The notes under the pieces: generated by a model
The model's input: the letters and a program-made list of their open reading frames with translations, nothing else
Database searches by the model: none
What the model was told of the DNA's origin: nothing
In this document: in pieces, positions 6,741 through 9,757 of the stretch
Layout of the letters: every line of letters starts with the position of its first letter
Position numbering within the stretch: position 1 is the stretch's first letter
Assembly (NCBI GenBank): GCA_946480705.1
Contig: CAMLLF010000090.1
Location: 1-9,757, forward strand
DNA length: 9,757 nt
Source: an uncultured Lysobacteraceae bacterium
GTDB taxonomy: Bacteria > Pseudomonadota > Gammaproteobacteria > Xanthomonadales > Rhodanobacteraceae
Direction: 5' to 3'
Translations under genes and position numbers: made by a program

Positions 6741-8180
6741 CTACAGGCACGCCGCGGTTTCCGCGACGTCGCCGACGCACAGCTGCGGCGGCGCTTCGGA
6801 CGCCGGCTGCGGCAGTCCCTGCGACAGATCGTCGGCATAGGCCGGCGCACCGGCATACGGTGCGCGCAGCGTCATGTGCCAGCCGCGCGCGGCGAGCGCG
6901 CGCTGCGCCATGGTCGACGCCTCGCCGCCGACGAGCACGGTCTTGTCCTCGATGCGGAATTGCGGCGCGGCGAAGAACTCGCCCATGTCCGCGGTCCAGC
7001 TGAGCCAGTCCAGCGGCAGCGGCAGCAGCAGCCGGTCGTCGTCGCCGCGCCAGGCGAGCGCCGCACCGACGACGAACAGTTCGCCGCCCTGCGCGCCGTG
7101 CCGGCGGATCAGTCGCAATGCATTGACGAGATAGCGCGCTTCCAGTTCGCTGCGCGTGCCCGCGCCGATCTCGATCAGATCGTTGCAGCCGCGCGCCGGT
7201 TTCAGCGCATCCAGTTCGTCGGCGAACGCCGTGCGCAGACTGTCGTTGAAGCCGCCGCGGCGCAGGAACTGACGTACCGCGAATTCATCGCTGCACCACT
7301 GCGCGAGACGCCGCCGGTTGCGCTCGCGCAGGTTTTCCTCGTCGAGTTCCCAGACCAGCGAGTTCAGCCGTCCGCCGACCGAGATCACCTCGGCCGCCGT
7401 GCCGCCGACCGCGTCGAGCGCCGCGCCGCCGCTGAAGTTGCCCGCGACGGCGGCCCAGGCCAGCGTGTCGAGCCGTTCGCGCAGCAGCGGATTGCTCGAG
7501 CTCGGGTCGACGCCGAGATGCTTCGCCATTTCACGGCGCATCGTGTTGTAATCGAGCTGACGCTTGGCCTCGCGTCCGATTTCCTTGCCGATGCTGCCGT
7601 ACCAGGGCTTGTCCCGCCGGGTCGCGGTTTCGCCCCGCAGCGGCGCGCGCGCCGCGCTCATCGGCGCCTGCGGCGCGCGGAACGGATCGCCGTCGGCGCC
7701 GAACTCGCGCGCGGCGCGGTCGCCGACCGACTGCGCGCGGCCGCTCCAGCGCTGCACCTGCTTGCGGAAATAACGCGCGACGCCGGACGGCAGTCCGGCC
7801 AGCGTATCGATCGGATGCGACACGACCTGCCAGACCGACTTGCCGGTCTTCTTCATTTTCCCGCCGAGCGCATGCGCGAACGCGCCGCTGCGGCTCGCGC
7901 GCTCGAGCGTTTCGATCGCGGGAACCTCGGCCTGGCGGATCGCGAGCAGCTCGACGCTTTCCGCCGGCACTTCGCCGAACGGCGTCGAGAGTTCGAAGCG
8001 CGCCATGTAGCCGTGCACGACGGCCTGCGGCGCGACCGTCGCGTTCGGCGCCGACAGCAGCGCCGGCTGCACGATCGCGGCCGCGTTCAAGGTCGGCTCC
8101 GCCTCGAACGCGTCCTCGGCACGGAGATCGCCCGCCGCGACGAGCGCGGCGAACAAACAATGTGAAAAACGCGACATCAT
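6741..8180 (-). CDS. Exported 479-residue protein of unknown function
   Basis: I do not recognise this protein. It begins with a signal peptide (hydrophobic at about 9-17, likely cut after LRA at 21), so it is probably periplasmic or attached to the envelope. A beta-type segment (57-80, GYMARFELSTPFGEVP) is followed by a helical one (80-105), then a Lys/Trp-rich part with SHPIDTLAGLPSGVARYFRK (121-140). Next come a low-complexity linker (150-190), a middle region with a small Gly/Ala-rich patch (247-270), and a charged helical C-terminal half. Cys 296, 332, 468 and 478 could form two disulfides. ATG 8180 or the next codon (8177) may start it; neither has a Shine-Dalgarno site. It lies 37 bases after tdh and is linked to it by a 13-codon frame, so it is probably expressed with tdh even though no metabolic link is visible. 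Confidence 0.8.
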   Translation of the reverse strand: MMSRFSHCLFAALVAAGDLRAEDAFEAEPTLNAAAIVQPALLSAPNATVAPQAVVHGYMARFELSTPFGEVPAESVELLAIRQAEVPAIETLERASRSGAFAHALGGKMKKTGKSVWQVVSHPIDTLAGLPSGVARYFRKQVQRWSGRAQSVGDRAAREFGADGDPFRAPQAPMSAARAPLRGETATRRDKPWYGSIGKEIGREAKRQLDYNTMRREMAKHLGVDPSSSNPLLRERLDTLAWAAVAGNFSGGAALDAVGGTAAEVISVGGRLNSLVWELDEENLRERNRRRLAQWCSDEFAVRQFLRRGGFNDSLRTAFADELDALKPARGCNDLIEIGAGTRSELEARYLVNALRLIRRHGAQGGELFVVGAALAWRGDDDRLLLPLPLDWLSWTADMGEFFAAPQFRIEDKTVLVGGEASTMAQRALAARGWHMTLRAPYAGAPAYADDLSQGLPQPASEAPPQLCVGDVAETAACL

Positions 8181-8218
8181 GCGCGGTCGGCCGGCGCCGG
8201 CGGGCGCCGCGCCGGCAT
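8177..8218 (-). other. 13-codon open frame bridging tdh and the 479-residue gene
   Basis: ATG (8218-8216) overlaps the tdh stop as TGATG. Thirteen codons follow ([13 protein letters not shown]), and the TGA (8179-8177) overlaps the next gene's ATG as ATGA. The next gene lacks a Shine-Dalgarno site. The frame also covers a strong GC hairpin. Translation is inferred, not shown. Confidence 0.3.
8190..8216 (-). other. GC-rich hairpin just after tdh
   Basis: GCCGGCGC (8190-8197) and GCGCCGGC (8209-8216) form an 8-pair stem. A further GGCG/CGCC stem (8199-8208) closes it, with one base bulged. It starts two bases after the tdh stop. No U-run follows on either strand, so it is not a typical intrinsic terminator. 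It could stabilise the tdh message end or hinder access to the next start. Confidence 0.4.
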
Positions 8219-9255
8219 CAGTTCCAGCTGCAGACGACCTTGCCGCAGTTGCCGGCTTCCATGAGTTCGAAGCCGCGCTGGAAGTCGTCGATGTGGATCT
8301 GGTGCGTCAGCACCTTGGCCAGCGGGAAGCCGGTCAGCACCATCTGCGTCATCTTGTACCAGGTCTCGTACATGCGGCGGCCATAGATGCCGTGCAGCAC
8401 GAGGCCCTTGAAGATGACCTTGTCCCAGTCGATGCCGGCGCCCTTGGGCAGGATGCCGAGCAGCGCGATCTTGCCGCCGTGATACATGCAGTCGAGCATG
8501 TCGGCGAAGGCGCGCTGGTTGCCGCTCATTTCGAGGCCGACGTCGAAGCCCTCGATGTGCAGTTCCTTGACGACGTCCTTGATCGACTGCTTGGCGACGT
8601 TGACGACGCGCGTCGCGCCCATTTCGGCGGCGAGCTTCAGGCGGTAGTCGTTGACGTCGGTGACGACGACGTTGCGCGCGCCGACATGCTTGCAGATGCC
8701 TGCGGCGATGATGCCGATCGGACCCGCGCCGGTGATCAGCACGTCCTCGCCGATCAGGTCGAATTCGAGCGCGCAGTGCGCGGCGTTGCCGTAAGGATCG
8801 AAGAACGCGGCGAGCTCCGACGGAATCTGGTCGGGAATCGGCCAGAGGTTTGAAGCGGGCATGGCAATGTACTCGGCGAACGCGCCGTGGCGATTGACGC
8901 CGATGCCGATGGTGTTGGGGCACAGATGCTGGCGCCCGGCGCGGCAGTTGCGGCAGTGGCCGCAGACGATGTGGCCTTCGGCCGACACGCGCTGTCCGAC
9001 CTGATAGCCGCGCACGCCGGCGCCCATGTCGACGATGCGCCCGACGAACTCGTGACCGATGACGAGACCCGGCTTGATCGTACGCTGCGACCACTCGTCC
9101 CATTTGTAGATGTGCAGGTCGGTGCCGCAGATCGCGGTCTTCTCGAGCTTGATCAGCACTTCGTTCGGGCCGGGCGCGGGCACCGGCACCTGTTCCATCC
9201 AGATGCCCTTCTCGGCATGGCGCTTGACCAGCGCTTTCATCGTCTGTGCGGCCAT
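8218..9255 (-). CDS. tdh: L-threonine 3-dehydrogenase
   Basis: This enzyme oxidises L-threonine with NAD+ to 2-amino-3-ketobutyrate, the first step of threonine breakdown to glycine and acetyl-CoA (the second, Kbl, is not in this window). It is cytoplasmic, usually a tetramer. At 345 residues it matches the E. coli enzyme (341) almost end to end. Catalytic zinc region: Cys 43, Thr 45, His 48, and His 68-Glu 69 in GHEF; His 95 sits in EGHI. Structural zinc cysteines are 98, 101, 104 and 112. The Rossmann motif is GAGPIG (176-181), with Asp 200 at the end of the second strand as expected for NAD+. AGGGAG (9262-9267) lies 6 bases before ATG 9255 and decides the start over the internal Met 6. A perfect TATAAT lies upstream. 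The next gene follows after 37 bases. Confidence 0.98.
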   Translation of the reverse strand: MAAQTMKALVKRHAEKGIWMEQVPVPAPGPNEVLIKLEKTAICGTDLHIYKWDEWSQRTIKPGLVIGHEFVGRIVDMGAGVRGYQVGQRVSAEGHIVCGHCRNCRAGRQHLCPNTIGIGVNRHGAFAEYIAMPASNLWPIPDQIPSELAAFFDPYGNAAHCALEFDLIGEDVLITGAGPIGIIAAGICKHVGARNVVVTDVNDYRLKLAAEMGATRVVNVAKQSIKDVVKELHIEGFDVGLEMSGNQRAFADMLDCMYHGGKIALLGILPKGAGIDWDKVIFKGLVLHGIYGRRMYETWYKMTQMVLTGFPLAKVLTHQIHIDDFQRGFELMEAGNCGKVVCSWN

Positions 9256-9285
9256 GCGCCACTCCCTGCGGATTCGAGGGCGCGG

Positions 9286-9314
9286 ATTATAGCGCCCGTC
9301 CCGTCCAGGGCTGT
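9286..9314 (-). promoter_or_regulatory. tdh promoter
   Basis: On the minus strand a perfect -10 TATAAT (9291-9286) lies about 30 bases before the tdh ATG. At 17 bases spacing the -35 position (9314-9309) reads ACAGCC, a poor match. Its first four bases fall inside the REP-like repeat. The strong -10 and the leader of about 25 bases with a good ribosome-binding site fit a leaderless-to-short-leader housekeeping promoter that may need an activator. Confidence 0.55.
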
Positions 9315-9382
9315 GGGAGGGGATTCAGCCCCGATGCTCTGCCGCCAGGAGAAAAGCATCGGGGCTGAAGCCCCTCCCACAG
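9311..9382. repeat. Inverted pair of REP-like repeats
   Basis: A 28-base arm (9311-9338, beginning CTGTGGGAGGGG) and its reverse complement (9355-9382) match at 27 of 28 bases, separated by 16 bases. The right arm itself holds a small palindrome, GGGGCT-GA-AGCCCC (9361-9374); the left arm has one base changed, which weakens it. Two REP units facing each other between genes is the classical arrangement of mobile REP doublets spread by RAYT transposases. I recall sequences of this kind as common in Xanthomonadales genomes. It lies 7 bases past the autotransporter stop and may protect that message end. Confidence 0.8.
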
Positions 9383-9389
9383 CGCGTAG

Positions 9390-9757
9390 TCAGCGCAGCT
9401 CCATCCGCCAGCCGAGCCCGAAGGTGCGCTCGTGCAGGAAATCGTGCGCGAAGCGCTGCCGGTACTCGACGAAGCCCGAGTGGCCGCGAGTGAAGGTGAA
9501 GGCCGACGACAGCGCCAGCTCGCCCCACGCGCGGTCGGGGTCCTCGGTGGCGAAGGTGATGAGGTTGTCGAGCGCGTCGTCGGCCAGCTGCACGGTGACC
9601 TGGCGGCGCTCGTTCGCGAACTCTCGGCGCCAACCGAGCTTCAGCGACGGCTGCCACACGCCCCACGACGTCGACACCGTGCGCCCGATGCGCGCCTCGA
9701 CGCGGCCGCGGCGCGTCTCGATCGCGCGGCCGGGAACCTCGAGCGCCAGTCCACCGC
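9390..9757 (-). CDS. C-terminal part of an autotransporter outer-membrane barrel (partial)
   Basis: About 122 codons are present and the frame stays open to the window edge, so this is the end of a larger gene; the GTG at 9677 is not a real start. The sequence shows the alternating pattern of membrane beta strands with aromatic girdles: ARIGRTVSTSWGVWQPSLKLGWRREF, then a loop with FATEDPDRAWGE, and the strands LALSSAFTFTRGHSGFVEYRQRF and ERTFGLGWRMEL. The WQPSLKLGWRREF segment and the closing strands are typical of the C-terminal autotransporter domain (PF03797), the barrel that inserts in the outer membrane and carries a passenger domain to the cell surface. The chain ends in Arg, not in the usual terminal Phe or Trp. 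The passenger lies outside the window, so its activity is unknown. Confidence 0.82.
   Translation of the reverse strand, partial: GGLALEVPGRAIETRRGRVEARIGRTVSTSWGVWQPSLKLGWRREFANERRQVTVQLADDALDNLITFATEDPDRAWGELALSSAFTFTRGHSGFVEYRQRFAHDFLHERTFGLGWRMELR

Noticed and set aside
6648..8165. Plus-strand open frame of 505 codons
   Set aside because: It is opposite the 479-residue gene, has low-complexity Arg/Ala-rich composition and no motif. The minus-strand product has a signal peptide and a balanced composition.
9311..9382. REP pair read as an intrinsic terminator
   Set aside because: No run of U follows the hairpin on either strand. Its arms and internal palindrome fit a repeat element better.

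Overview
The window is GC-rich DNA and every gene I can support lies on the minus strand, so transcription runs from 9757 towards 1. The organism is most likely a gammaproteobacterium of the Xanthomonadales (Lysobacterales). Four things point that way: a threonine dehydrogenase very close to the enterobacterial enzyme, an inverted pair of short repeats of the GTGGGAGGGGCTTCAGCCCC type that I associate with this order, AT-poor promoters, and heavy G/C use at third codon positions. The placement rests on recognition, not on a search.

Layout in the direction of transcription. (1) 9757-9390: the C-terminal end of an outer-membrane autotransporter barrel, cut by the window edge. (2) 9382-9311: two REP-like repeats facing each other. 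(3) 9314-9286: a promoter with a perfect TATAAT, then tdh (9255-8218), L-threonine 3-dehydrogenase. (4) 8180-6741: an exported 479-residue protein of unknown function. (5) 6682-6654: a possible ECF-type promoter, then an exported alpha/beta-hydrolase peptidase (6622-5204), a NatA-like ABC ATPase (5166-4432), a NatB-like ABC permease (4435-3254), an ECF sigma factor (3219-2722) and a four-helix membrane protein (2725-2144) that may be its regulator. (6) 2019-1453: a second, unrelated ECF sigma factor of the PF07638/TIGR02999 type with its own promoter. (7) 1346-867 and 781-35: two small exported proteins of unknown function. No gene-free stretch exceeds 300 bases. I see no tRNA, rRNA, CRISPR array or insertion sequence.

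The peptidase-to-membrane-protein block is packed like one operon. NatA/NatB and sigma/membrane protein overlap by ATGA. The remaining short gaps (peptidase to NatA, NatB to sigma, and tdh to the 479-residue gene) are 34-37 bases long. Each is exactly spanned by a 13- or 14-codon open frame that starts on the upstream stop codon and stops on the downstream ATG. The three downstream genes have no good Shine-Dalgarno site, whereas the two directly overlapping genes do. This could be a relay of termination and re-initiation across the operon. It is the most interesting pattern here, though chance in GC-rich DNA is not excluded.

A working picture is an envelope-facing export module (peptidase plus NatAB-type transporter) that carries its own sigma factor and candidate membrane regulator. 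A second ECF factor and two exported proteins lie downstream. A hairpin of 13 continuous pairs covers the ribosome-binding site of the last gene and suggests translational control there.
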